A DNA stretch of 64,000 bases, from contig JACKDV010000003.1 in assembly GCA_020633315.1 (NCBI GenBank), positions 631,161-695,160 on the forward strand, in the 5' to 3' direction. The DNA is from Myxococcales bacterium. GTDB lineage: Bacteria > Myxococcota_A > Polyangia > Nannocystales > Nannocystaceae. The position numbers and the translations under genes were made by a program. Positions 7,460-16,418 of this stretch are shown one piece after another; positions within the stretch are counted from its first letter, which is position 1, and each line of letters starts with the position of its first letter. Under the pieces are notes generated by a model. That model had not been told where the DNA came from and searched no databases. It was given only the letters and a program-made list of their open reading frames with translations.

Positions 7460-9586
7460 ATGGAGGACCGGTACTACACCCTGTTCGTCGCGATTCGCCG
7501 CATCGCGGAGTCGTACGAGGTCACGCTGTCCCACCGCGACCCCGGCAGCCAGGCCGAGGTCGCGCCGGTGCGGGGCCCGGCCGCGTTCGACCCCGCCCAG
7601 CTCCTGCCGCTACAGAACGATCCCACCGCCTACGGACGCCGGCTGGCCGAGCAGCTCTTCGGCGCGGAAGCGATCCAGCAGCGCTTCGCCAAGGTGGAGA
7701 CCGCGGCCGAGACCGCCGACGCCTTCCTGCGCGTGCTGATCAAGCTCGATCCCTCGGCGCAGGAGCTCCAGTCGCTGCGCTGGGAGCTGCTGTGCCACCC
7801 GGAGCGCGGCACGCCGCTGGGCAGCTCGGAGAAGGTGCTGCTGTCGCGCTTCATCGTCTCCTCCGACTGGCGGCCGGTGAGGCTGCGCGCCCGCACCGAG
7901 CTCGACGTGCTCATCGCGGTCGCGGCCCCGGACCACGGCAAGCTCGAGCGCATGCGCCTGGCCCCGGTCGACTTCGAGGGCGAGTCCTCGCGGATCCGCG
8001 AGGCGCTGGGCGACATCCGCTCGCGCACGATCGGCGGGCCGGGCTCGCCGCTCACCCTCAACCGCCTGCTCGACGCGCTGCGCGAGGAGGTCGACGTGCT
8101 GTACCTGGTGGCCCACGGCATGTTCGGGCGCTCCAGCAGCACGCCGGCGCTGGTGCTCGAGGACGAGCAGGGCGAGGCCGACGTGGTCAAGGGCGACGAC
8201 CTGGCCATCCGCCTGGGCGAGCTCCAGCGAGGCCCCCGGCTGGTCGTGCTGGTCTCGTGCCAGAGCGCCGGAGACGGGGCCGCGGTGGAGGGGCCGCACC
8301 GCGCCACGGTCCAGGCCACGCTGGCGGGGCGCCTGGCCGACGCGGGCGTGCCCGGGGTGATCGCGATGCAGGGGCGCATCTCGATGACCTCGATCGAGAC
8401 GATGATGCCCACGCTGTTCACCGAGCTGCGCCGCGACGGCCAGATCGATCGCGCGCTGGCGGTGGCCCGCGGCAAGGTGCGCGAGCGCTCCGACTGGTGG
8501 ATGCCGGCCTTGTACTCGCGGCTGACCGCGGGGCGGCTGTGGTACTCGCCGGGCTTCCACGGCAACAAGGACGAGGAGGTCTGGCGTCGCCTGCTGCCCT
8601 CGGTGCGCCGCGGCAAGGTGGTGCCGATCATCGGGCCGCGGCTGCTCGAGGCGGCCCACGGCGACGCCCACGAGACCGCCCTGCGTCTGGCCGGGGCCTC
8701 GAAGTTCCCCCTGGCCCGCCACGAGTGGGACGACCTGCCGCGGGTCACCCAGTACATGAGCGTCAAGGAGGCGCGCTTCAACGCGCTCGAGGCCTACAAG
8801 GAACAGCTCAAGAACGACCTCATCGAGGCGCACCGCGAGTGGCTGCCGGCCAAGGCGGTGCAGGATCCCAAGCTGGGCAAGCTGCTGATGCTGGTGGGTG
8901 ACCGTCTGCGGGAGAACGATCACGACGCCTACCGCACCCTGGCCGGGCTGCCCGCGTCGGTCTACGTGACCACCAACTTCGATCCCTTGCTCGAGCGAGC
9001 GCTGGCCGCCAACGATCGCAAGCCCCAGCAGGTGCTCAGCCGCTGGCGCTACCGCAGCAAGCCGGCCGGCGCCGACGAGCAGCCCATCCCCGAGGAGCCC
9101 AGCGCCAAGACCCCGGTCGTCTACCACGTGTTCGGGGCCTTCGGCTCCAAGTCGGACAAGGACCTGGTGCTCACCGAGGACGACTACTTCGACTACCTCA
9201 TCGACACCGCCGCGGGCCAGCTCATGCCGGACACGGTGGGCAGCGCCCTGGTCGACAGCTCGCTCTTGTTCCTGGGCTTTCGCCTCACCGACTGGCACTT
9301 CCGCGTGCTGTTCCGCCTGATGATGAGCCTGGGCGGCAAGGAGCGGCTCAAGGACTACTGCCACGTCGCCGTGCAGCTCGACCCCGACATGCAGCGAATG
9401 TCCGACGTGGACGGGGCCAAGGCCTACCTCGCGGCCTACTTCGGCAAGGAGGCCAACATCGACGTGTACTGGGGCAGCTCGGAGGACTTCCTCGCCGCCC
9501 TCGGGGGCGCGCTGCAGGCCGAGGGCGATGCGGCCGAGGAGGAGCCCGAGGCCAGCGACGACGACGAGTGGGACTTCTTGTCCTGA
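7460..9586 (+). CDS. CHAT peptidase - SIR2-like fusion protein
   Basis: 708 aa. Residues about 150-360 form a CHAT (caspase-like, clan CD) domain: His219 in LYLVAHG and Cys267 in LVVLVSCQSA are the expected catalytic pair, and the RLADAGVPGVIAMQ and ALYSRL segments are typical of CHAT proteins. Residues about 385-650 look like a SIR2_2 domain, with TTNFD (Asn506, Asp508), VYHVFG (His556) and the closing LLFLGFRLTDWHFR. The glycine-rich NAD loop is reduced to PIIGPRLLE. The tail is acidic. SIR2-like domains in bacterial conflict proteins hydrolyse or bind NAD, and CHAT domains cleave partner proteins, so a proteolysis-gated NAD effector is plausible. No signal peptide, so it should be cytoplasmic. 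It is divergent from the C25-like operon. Confidence 0.88.
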   Translation: MEDRYYTLFVAIRRIAESYEVTLSHRDPGSQAEVAPVRGPAAFDPAQLLPLQNDPTAYGRRLAEQLFGAEAIQQRFAKVETAAETADAFLRVLIKLDPSAQELQSLRWELLCHPERGTPLGSSEKVLLSRFIVSSDWRPVRLRARTELDVLIAVAAPDHGKLERMRLAPVDFEGESSRIREALGDIRSRTIGGPGSPLTLNRLLDALREEVDVLYLVAHGMFGRSSSTPALVLEDEQGEADVVKGDDLAIRLGELQRGPRLVVLVSCQSAGDGAAVEGPHRATVQATLAGRLADAGVPGVIAMQGRISMTSIETMMPTLFTELRRDGQIDRALAVARGKVRERSDWWMPALYSRLTAGRLWYSPGFHGNKDEEVWRRLLPSVRRGKVVPIIGPRLLEAAHGDAHETALRLAGASKFPLARHEWDDLPRVTQYMSVKEARFNALEAYKEQLKNDLIEAHREWLPAKAVQDPKLGKLLMLVGDRLRENDHDAYRTLAGLPASVYVTTNFDPLLERALAANDRKPQQVLSRWRYRSKPAGADEQPIPEEPSAKTPVVYHVFGAFGSKSDKDLVLTEDDYFDYLIDTAAGQLMPDTVGSALVDSSLLFLGFRLTDWHFRVLFRLMMSLGGKERLKDYCHVAVQLDPDMQRMSDVDGAKAYLAAYFGKEANIDVYWGSSEDFLAALGGALQAEGDAAEEEPEASDDDEWDFLS

Positions 9587-9806
9587 GCCCAGCCGCACGC
9601 CGCTCCCTGCCGCCGCGGCACGCCGGGTGATCCCACGGGCGGAGCGGGCGCCGTCGCGGCCCGTGCCGGAGCGCTGGTCCCCGCTCGCAGACCCGCATAA
9701 CGGCTGGCCGCGTCAATTGGGCCTTGCTACCCTCGGTCGGACCCACCGCCGTGCCCGGACCCCTCCACTCGTCGGCCTCGACCGACTCCCCCGCGCGAGG
9801 GCCACG

Positions 9807-12800
9807 GTGAGCGAGCCGGTCGAGACCCAGCTGCTGCGCTCGCTGCTGCGGCAGGCCCGGGCGGCCTCGCGCCGCCGCACCGCCCTCCGCGTGCTGCTCG
9901 ACGGCGTGACGGTGACCGTCGCCGCGACCGTCGTCGGGGCGCTGGTGGCCGGCTGGACCCTGCGCGGGGACCTGGCCGCACGGGGCTGGTCGGTGGTGGT
10001 GCTCGGGACCCTGCTGGGGCTGGTCACCCATGCGCTGGTGCGAGGCCGTCGCGCGCTGGGCAGCGACCTCCGCACCGCCCGTGCCATCGCCCGCCACCCG
10101 GCGCCGCTGGGCCGCGCCGACTCGCCGGCGCGGCTCCGCGAGCATCGCCTGCTGCGCCACGAGATCCTCGGCGCGACCGAGCTGGCCGACCAGCTCGCCG
10201 CGGGCTCGAGCGCTCCCGTCGGCGGCTCGCCCCGCCTCGCCGCCTCCTACGTGGCCGACGTGGCCCATCGCCTCTGCGCCGACGACATCGAGCCCCGGCG
10301 CGCGCTGCCGGGCCCGCGCTGGCGGCCGCGCGCGGTGGCCCTGGCCGGGCTGGTGGTGGCGACGGTGATGGCCTCACAGGGACCGCTGGTCGACGGCGTG
10401 GGGCTCTTGCTCGCGGGCGTGGATGGTCGGCCCCCCACCCCGCCCGAGCCGGTGTGGTCGGCGATGCGGCTGCGGCTGCAGTACCCGCCGCACACCAAGC
10501 GACCCGTCCGCGAGGTGCCCAACCCCAGCGGGGCGCTGCGGGTGCCCGCGGGCACGGTGGTGGAGGTGGAGCTCGACGCTCGCCAGCCCGCCGAGGCCGG
10601 ACGAGTGGTGATCAACTACGACGCCGACGAGCTGACGACCGCGCCCCCGCCCGAGGTGGTGCCGCTGCGGGCGACCGACGAGGGGCGGCTGCAGTGGAGC
10701 GGCGCGTTCACGGTGCGCGCCACCGGGAGCTGGACCGTCGTGCTGCTCGACGACGAGGACGACGAGCTCGACGACTCGGCCCGCCGCTCCGCCGCGCTTC
10801 CGCTGCAAGAGGAGCCGGACCGCGCCCCCGAGATCGAGCTCCTGCCCCTGCCCGCCAGCCAGCAGGAGGTGCGGGAGACCGATCAGGTGGAGGTGCGCCT
10901 GCTGGCCCGCGACGACTTCGGGCTGAGCTCGGCCACCTTGGTGTACCAGCTCCCCGACGGCGAGGCGCACCGCCTGCCCCTGGCCGCTCCCGACGGCGCC
11001 CGGCGCTGGCGCACGCGCCACGACTGGGACATCTCGCAGATCCCGGTGACCGAGCGCAGCGAGGTGCTCTACTGGATCGAGGTCCGCGACAACGACCCCG
11101 GCCTGGGCCTGCGCCCGCTGCCCGACCCGCCCGGCAAGCTCAGCCGCTCCGCCACCCAGCGCCTGCTGGTACGCGACGACGAGGCCGAGCACGCCAACAA
11201 CATCGTGCGGCTGCGGGACATCCGAGATCTGGCCGTCGACCTGCTGGCCTCTCGCATGACCACCCGGGCCTTCCCGCGCCCCACCCCGCCCGGGGCCGGT
11301 CCCACGCCCACGCCGCCGCCCGACGCGGTCCGGGCCGCGCTCACCCGCGACCTGCTGCACCAGAGCGCCCAGCTGCTGGCGCGCATGGCCGAGGCCATCG
11401 ACACCCTGTCGATGGACACCCTGGCCCGCGAGCGCGACGTGGCCACCCTCACCGAGATCCACGGGCGCCTGGCCGAGCTCCACGCGACCGAGCTCGAGCT
11501 CCACGCCAAGATGCCGCCCTCGTCCGAGCACCGCGATCCCGAGGGCACCGCCGCGACCCTCGAGAGCCTGCGCGAGCACAACGGCGAGGAGGTGGGGCAG
11601 CTCGAGGACGAGATCATCCGCCTCGACGATCTGGTGGACGGTCAGATCATCGAGCGCCTCGAGGGCCTGGTGGCGCGGCTCGAGGCCACGCAGCGCAAGC
11701 TGGTGGAGCTGCTCGAGCAGCTGCGGGCCGGGGACGAGTCGGTTCGCGCCCAGATCGAGCAGCTCGAGCAGCGCCGGCGCGACGACCTGCGCCGCATCGC
11801 CGAGGCCCGCGCGATGCTCCGCAAGGAGGTCGACGACGAGTTCATGAACCTCGACGCCTTCGGGGTGCTCGAGCGCATGCAGCAGGACCAGCAGCTCTCC
11901 GAGCTGCTGCGCCGCGGCGACGTGGAGCAGGCGCTCGAGCAGGCGCGGGGCCAGCTCGGCGAGGTGCAGGGGCTGCGCGACCAGGTACAGCAGCGCCTGG
12001 GCGAGGACGAGGAGGCGGCCGAGCTCTCCGAGGAGGAGCGGGCGCGCATGAAGCTGCTGCGCGAGCTGAGCAAGCTGCAGGACGAGCAGACCAGCCTGCG
12101 CAGCCAGACCCGCCGGCTGCACGAGCACTGGCGCGAGGGCGTGGCCGAGCGGGAGGCCGACCCGGAGCAGCGCGCCGAGGCGAGCCGCGAGGCCCAGGCG
12201 ATCGAGGAGGCGCTCGAGGAGATCAACGACGCCCGCCTGGGTCGCGAGGGCCGGCGCGGGCTCGAGGACGCCAAGGATGCGCTGGAGAAGCTCGAGCGCC
12301 TCGGCGAGCAGGAGGACGCCTCTGCCCTCGAGCTGGCCGAGGCGGCGCAGGAGGCCGCGCGAGCGCTCGAGCGCGCCACCGAGGGATCGGAGGCGGGCGA
12401 GCGCGAGGGCAAGCAGGTCCGGCGGGCCCGCGACCGCGCGGCTCGCCTCGGTCAGCGCCTCGGCGATGCCCTGCCCGCGCCCGAGGGCGTGCTGCCCCCC
12501 GAGCAGCTCGAGCAGCTCGAGCAGCTGCGCGAGCGCCAGGGCGGCCTGCGGAAGCAGGCCCGCGAGCTGCTCGACGATCCCGTGGCCGATCAGCTCCCCG
12601 CGCCCGGGCGCAAGGCGATGCGCCGGGCCGACCAGGGCATGGAGCGCAGCGCCGAGAACCTGCGGCGGCGCCAGCCGGGTCAGGCCGTGGATCCCGAGTC
12701 CCAGGCGTGGCAGGGGCTGCAGGATGCGATCGACAGCCTGCGCCGGGGCTCGCCCCCGCCGCCGCCGGCCGCCAGCGGCGACGCCTCGACCGAGGCCGAG

Positions 12801-12905
12801 CGCGATCGCTCGCTGCGCGACGCCCTGATGGAAGCGATGCGCGAGGATGCTCCGGCCGGCTACGACGAGCCCGTCCAGCGCTATTATGAGGAGCTGCTGC
12901 GATGA
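9807..12905 (+). CDS. DUF4175-like membrane protein with long coiled coil
   Basis: 1032 aa from a GTG at 9807 preceded by GAGGG; the longer frame from 9528 overlaps the CHAT-SIR2 gene and is not protein-like. Two membrane helices lie in the first 75 residues (VTVTVAATVVGALVAGW and VVVLGTLLGLVTHAL) and a third near 175-195. A periplasmic part to about residue 460 contains Ig-like or beta domains; there follow some 500 residues of Glu/Arg/Gln/Leu-rich coiled coil. This matches DUF4175 proteins of Gram-negative bacteria, whose function is not established. It overlaps the next gene by 4 bases (ATGA), so the pair is translationally coupled. Confidence 0.8.
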   Translation: MSEPVETQLLRSLLRQARAASRRRTALRVLLDGVTVTVAATVVGALVAGWTLRGDLAARGWSVVVLGTLLGLVTHALVRGRRALGSDLRTARAIARHPAPLGRADSPARLREHRLLRHEILGATELADQLAAGSSAPVGGSPRLAASYVADVAHRLCADDIEPRRALPGPRWRPRAVALAGLVVATVMASQGPLVDGVGLLLAGVDGRPPTPPEPVWSAMRLRLQYPPHTKRPVREVPNPSGALRVPAGTVVEVELDARQPAEAGRVVINYDADELTTAPPPEVVPLRATDEGRLQWSGAFTVRATGSWTVVLLDDEDDELDDSARRSAALPLQEEPDRAPEIELLPLPASQQEVRETDQVEVRLLARDDFGLSSATLVYQLPDGEAHRLPLAAPDGARRWRTRHDWDISQIPVTERSEVLYWIEVRDNDPGLGLRPLPDPPGKLSRSATQRLLVRDDEAEHANNIVRLRDIRDLAVDLLASRMTTRAFPRPTPPGAGPTPTPPPDAVRAALTRDLLHQSAQLLARMAEAIDTLSMDTLARERDVATLTEIHGRLAELHATELELHAKMPPSSEHRDPEGTAATLESLREHNGEEVGQLEDEIIRLDDLVDGQIIERLEGLVARLEATQRKLVELLEQLRAGDESVRAQIEQLEQRRRDDLRRIAEARAMLRKEVDDEFMNLDAFGVLERMQQDQQLSELLRRGDVEQALEQARGQLGEVQGLRDQVQQRLGEDEEAAELSEEERARMKLLRELSKLQDEQTSLRSQTRRLHEHWREGVAEREADPEQRAEASREAQAIEEALEEINDARLGREGRRGLEDAKDALEKLERLGEQEDASALELAEAAQEAARALERATEGSEAGEREGKQVRRARDRAARLGQRLGDALPAPEGVLPPEQLEQLEQLRERQGGLRKQARELLDDPVADQLPAPGRKAMRRADQGMERSAENLRRRQPGQAVDPESQAWQGLQDAIDSLRRGSPPPPPAASGDASTEAERDRSLRDALMEAMREDAPAGYDEPVQRYYEELLR

Positions 12906-14506
12906 TCCGCGCGTTGCTCGATAGCGGGCTGCCCCGTGCCCTGGCCCTGGGCCTGCTGCTGCTCGGCGCCCTGCCCCGCCCCGAGGCCGCGGCCGATGAT
13001 CAGGATCCCTACCTATCGCAGGCCGAGACCGCGCTGGTGAGCTGGGACCTCAGCGCTGCCCAGGCTGCGATCGACGCGGCACCGACCGGAGCGGCCCGCG
13101 ACGTCAAGCAGGGGGTGCTCCACGTGTACGCGGGGCGCTACGCCGAGGGCGAGGCGCTGCTGGCCGCGGCGCTGGCCTCCGGCTCGCTGCCCTCGGGTGG
13201 TCCCGAGCAAGAGGAGGCCCAGCACTACCTCGCCCTGGCCCGCGGCTCGCAGCGCGCCCTCGAGGGCAGCGTGGTGGTGACCAGCCCCGATGGCCACGTG
13301 GAGGCGGTGTTCGCCGATCCCAAGGACGCCCTGCTGGCCCCCTACCTCTTCGATGCCATGGCCGCGGCCCGCGAGGCGCTGGGCGAGGACCTCGGGGTGC
13401 GGCCCGATCACCCGGTGCGCTTCGAGCTGTTCGACGACCCCCTCAAGCTGGCCATGGTCACCCCGCTCACGGTGGAGAACATCCGCACCACCGGCACGGT
13501 GGGGGTGACCAAGTACCGGCGCATCATGATGATCACCCCGCGGGTGATGGTCTACGGCTACGGCTGGCTCGACACCGCCGTGCACGAGTACGTGCACTAC
13601 CTGCTGACCATGCGTACCGGCAACCAGGCTCCGGTGTGGCTACAGGAGGGCCTGGCCAAGCTGCTGGAGACCCGCTGGCGGCTCGACGATCCACCCGAGC
13701 TCGATCCCCCGATGGCCTTCCACCTGCACCAGGCGATCGTCCGCGACGATCTGGTGACCCTCGACGAGATGTATCCCTCGGTGGCGATGCTCCCCAGCCA
13801 GGAGCGCGCCGCGCTGGCCTACGCCGAGGTGGAGACCATGCTCTCGCTGCTGCGAGAGCGCCGGGGCGCGGCCGGGGTGGAGCGCCTGCTCGAGCGCGTG
13901 GCCGCGGGCGACGATGCCAAGGACGCCCTGGCCGCGGCGTGGGGCGACGACTTCGAGGCGTTCATGACGGAGTGGAAGGCGGTCACCCGCCGCCGCACCG
14001 CCAAGGGCAGCGAGGGCCCGGTGGGCGGCCCCGAGTTCAAGGAGGGCGAGGAGGCGTCCGAGCCGGCCGAGAGCCTCGGCGACGTGTTCTCGCACCTCGG
14101 CGGCGGCGAGGCCCGCCAGCACGCGCGCCTGGGCGGCCTGCTGCAGGCGCGCGGGCACGCCGAGGCGGCCGCGATGCAGTACGAGAAGGCGCGCGCGGCC
14201 GACCGGCGCGCGCGCGAGGACCCCGTGCTCTCGCGGCGGCTGGGCAAGCTCTACGTGGAGCTCGAGCGCTACGCGAGCGCGGTGCCGCTGCTCGAGGTGG
14301 CGTCGACGGCCGAGCCCGAGGACGCCAACCTGGCCGCGGCCCAGGGACGGGCCCTGCTGCGCTCGGGCGACGCCCCGGGCGCCCGTCGGGCCCTGGGCCG
14401 GGCGATCCGGGTCAATCCCTTCATCCCCGCGATCCACTGCGATCTCGCCGAGCTGGCCGAGGACGAAGAGCGTCGCGCGCACGAGGTCTCGCACTGCCGC
14501 GAGTGA
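12902..14506 (+). CDS. Secreted MA-clan zinc metallopeptidase-like protein with TPRs
   Basis: 534 aa. A Sec signal peptide (LALGLLLLGALPRPEAAA) is followed by TPR-like helices to about residue 120. The peptidase domain carries HEYVH at 228-232 (zinc ligands His228 and His232, catalytic Glu229), with a third ligand likely Glu249 in WLQEGLAKLLE, the gluzincin (peptidase MA) pattern. The C-terminal 130 residues form at least two further TPRs (HARLGGLLQARGHAEAAAMQ and similar). It is expected in the periplasm, coupled to the DUF4175-like protein by a 4-base overlap. Substrate unknown. Confidence 0.85.
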   Translation: MIRALLDSGLPRALALGLLLLGALPRPEAAADDQDPYLSQAETALVSWDLSAAQAAIDAAPTGAARDVKQGVLHVYAGRYAEGEALLAAALASGSLPSGGPEQEEAQHYLALARGSQRALEGSVVVTSPDGHVEAVFADPKDALLAPYLFDAMAAAREALGEDLGVRPDHPVRFELFDDPLKLAMVTPLTVENIRTTGTVGVTKYRRIMMITPRVMVYGYGWLDTAVHEYVHYLLTMRTGNQAPVWLQEGLAKLLETRWRLDDPPELDPPMAFHLHQAIVRDDLVTLDEMYPSVAMLPSQERAALAYAEVETMLSLLRERRGAAGVERLLERVAAGDDAKDALAAAWGDDFEAFMTEWKAVTRRRTAKGSEGPVGGPEFKEGEEASEPAESLGDVFSHLGGGEARQHARLGGLLQARGHAEAAAMQYEKARAADRRAREDPVLSRRLGKLYVELERYASAVPLLEVASTAEPEDANLAAAQGRALLRSGDAPGARRALGRAIRVNPFIPAIHCDLAELAEDEERRAHEVSHCRE

Positions 14507-14662
14507 GCGCGTAGGGGCCCGCCGTACGGCTCGGGCCCTGCGCGTGCCTCGACACGGCCCGTTGGGCCCTGCGGCCCGAAGTGGGCTGCCCTCCGCCCGC
14601 GCCGACTCGGGACGCCTCCCTCATTTGACCCCGCCCCGTCGGGGCCCCCTACACTCGTACCC

Positions 14663-16348
14663 GTGGTTGCTCCCAAGCGTCGCCGACCCGACCCGCTCCT
14701 CGAGGGACGCTCGGTGCTCGTGGTCGACGATCACGACGCCCACCGCCAGCTGCTGACCAACTACCTGGGCGGCCTGGGCTGCCACTGCCAGGGGGCCAGC
14801 GGGGGCAACGAGGCGCTCGAGCGCATGGCGGCCACGCCCTTCGATCTGGTGCTGCTCGACCTGCGGATGGACGACCTCGACGGCATGGAGGTGCTCAAGC
14901 GCGCCCGCGCCCGCGGGATGGCGGCCAACTGCATCATGATGTCGGCCGAGGGCACCATCTCGCACGCGGTCGAGGCGATCCGCCTGGGCGCCACCGACTT
15001 CCTGGTCAAGCCCTTCGAGCTCGAGCAGCTGCTGGGGATGGTGCGCCGGGTGCTGGGCAGCCTCGCCCCCGGCGACGGCATCGGGCAGGACCCGCGCCTG
15101 CTGTGGCGAGACACCCACGCCCCCGACCTCATCGGCGAGCACCCGCGCCTGCTCGACGTGTTCCTGGTGATCGAGCGCATCGCCAACACCGACTGCACCG
15201 TGCTCGTGCTCGGCGAGAGCGGCACGGGCAAGGAGCTGGTGGCCCGCGCCATCCACAACACCTCGGGGCGCAAGAAGAAGCCCTTCGTGCCCGTCAACTG
15301 CGGCGCCATCCCGGAGAACCTCATCGAGAGCGAGCTGTTCGGGCACGTCAAGGGGGCGTTCTCGGGCGCCACCCAGTCCCGCGAGGGTCGCTTCGCGGTG
15401 GCCGACGGCGGCTCGCTGTTCCTCGACGAGATCGGCGAGATGTCGCTGGCGGTGCAGGTCAAGTTCCTGCGCGTGCTGCAGGAGCAGGAGTACGTGCCGG
15501 TGGGCGAGACCCGCCCCCGCAAGTGCGACGTGCGGATCATCGCCGCCACCAACAAGAACCTCGAGGAGATGACCCGCGAGGGCACCTTCCGCGAGGACCT
15601 CTTCTACCGCCTCAACCTGATCCCCATCCACCTGCCGCCGCTGCGCGATCGCATCGAGGACGTGCCGCGCCTGTGCCAGCACTTCCTGCGGCTGGTGGCG
15701 GGGCGCAACGACAAGGCCGTGCCCAGCGTCTCGGCCGGCGCGCTCGAGACCATGATGCGCTACGAGTGGCCGGGCAACATCCGCGAGCTGCAGAACACGG
15801 TCGAGCGCATGACCCTGCTGCACCAGGGCGAGCACCCGCTCGACGTGAGCGACCTGCCGCCCAACGTGCGCGCCGCCGGGAGTCGCTCCGGGCTGGTCCC
15901 GGGCCCGCCCGCCGGGTACCCGGGCACCGTGCCTCCCGAGCCCATCCCGCTCGTGCCCGCCCTGGGGCCGACCAAGCGGGCGCCCCACCCTCACCTCGCT
16001 CCGGTGCCCAACCCCGCGCCGTCCCCGGTCGCGCCGCCGGTGCAGATCGTCCCCACGCCCGTGGTCGTCCCCACGCCGGCTCCGGTGACGCCCCCGCCCC
16101 CGACCGCGCTGCCCTCCCCCGCGCCCCCGTCGTCCACGAGCGACTCGGCGACGCCGAGCTTCGCCTCGCCCGCGGACTTCGTGCTCCCCGAAGAGGGCAT
16201 CGACCTGCGCAGGGCGGTGCAGGAGTTCGAGATGAGCCTGATCGATCAGGCCCTCGAGCGCACCCGCAACAACAAGAACCAGGCGTCGATGCTGCTCGGG
16301 ATGAACCGCACCACGCTGGTCGAGAAGCTCCGCAAGCGTCAGCGCTGA
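14663..16348 (+). CDS. Sigma-54-dependent response regulator (NtrC family)
   Basis: 561 aa from a GTG. The receiver domain (residues 15-130) has the acidic pair DD at 22-23, the phosphoacceptor Asp66 (LVLLDLRMDD) and Lys116 (FLVKPFE). The AAA+ domain (155-400) has Walker A GESGTGKE at 184-191, the sigma-54 contact loop GAFSGA at 231-236, and Walker B SLFLDEIGE. The C-terminus is a Fis-type helix-turn-helix (about 515-560, RNNKNQASMLLGMNRTTLVE). A Pro-rich linker of roughly 95 residues separates AAA+ from HTH, much longer than usual. When phosphorylated it should drive open-complex formation at sigma-54 promoters. No histidine kinase gene is adjacent, so its partner lies elsewhere. Confidence 0.95.
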   Translation: MVAPKRRRPDPLLEGRSVLVVDDHDAHRQLLTNYLGGLGCHCQGASGGNEALERMAATPFDLVLLDLRMDDLDGMEVLKRARARGMAANCIMMSAEGTISHAVEAIRLGATDFLVKPFELEQLLGMVRRVLGSLAPGDGIGQDPRLLWRDTHAPDLIGEHPRLLDVFLVIERIANTDCTVLVLGESGTGKELVARAIHNTSGRKKKPFVPVNCGAIPENLIESELFGHVKGAFSGATQSREGRFAVADGGSLFLDEIGEMSLAVQVKFLRVLQEQEYVPVGETRPRKCDVRIIAATNKNLEEMTREGTFREDLFYRLNLIPIHLPPLRDRIEDVPRLCQHFLRLVAGRNDKAVPSVSAGALETMMRYEWPGNIRELQNTVERMTLLHQGEHPLDVSDLPPNVRAAGSRSGLVPGPPAGYPGTVPPEPIPLVPALGPTKRAPHPHLAPVPNPAPSPVAPPVQIVPTPVVVPTPAPVTPPPPTALPSPAPPSSTSDSATPSFASPADFVLPEEGIDLRRAVQEFEMSLIDQALERTRNNKNQASMLLGMNRTTLVEKLRKRQR

Positions 16349-16418
16349 GCCGAGCCGCGTCGCTCCTCGAGCACGCCGCGTGGACCCGCGCCTCGGTGCC
16401 ATGCGCCGCGACGCGCCG

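Noticed and set aside
7340..7534. N-terminal extension of the C25-like peptidase
   Set aside because: It would overlap the start of the divergent CHAT-SIR2 gene and the residues are not protein-like.
7610..9598. 662-codon antisense frame opposite the CHAT-SIR2 gene
   Set aside because: His/Gln/Gly/Leu/Arg-rich composition typical of an antisense shadow; the plus strand has clear domain motifs.
10374..12128. 584-codon antisense frame opposite the DUF4175-like gene
   Set aside because: Shadow of the Glu/Leu-rich coiled coil; no motif or ribosome site.
14621..16402. 593-codon antisense frame opposite the NtrC regulator
   Set aside because: Composition is that of an antisense shadow and the plus strand has intact catalytic motifs.
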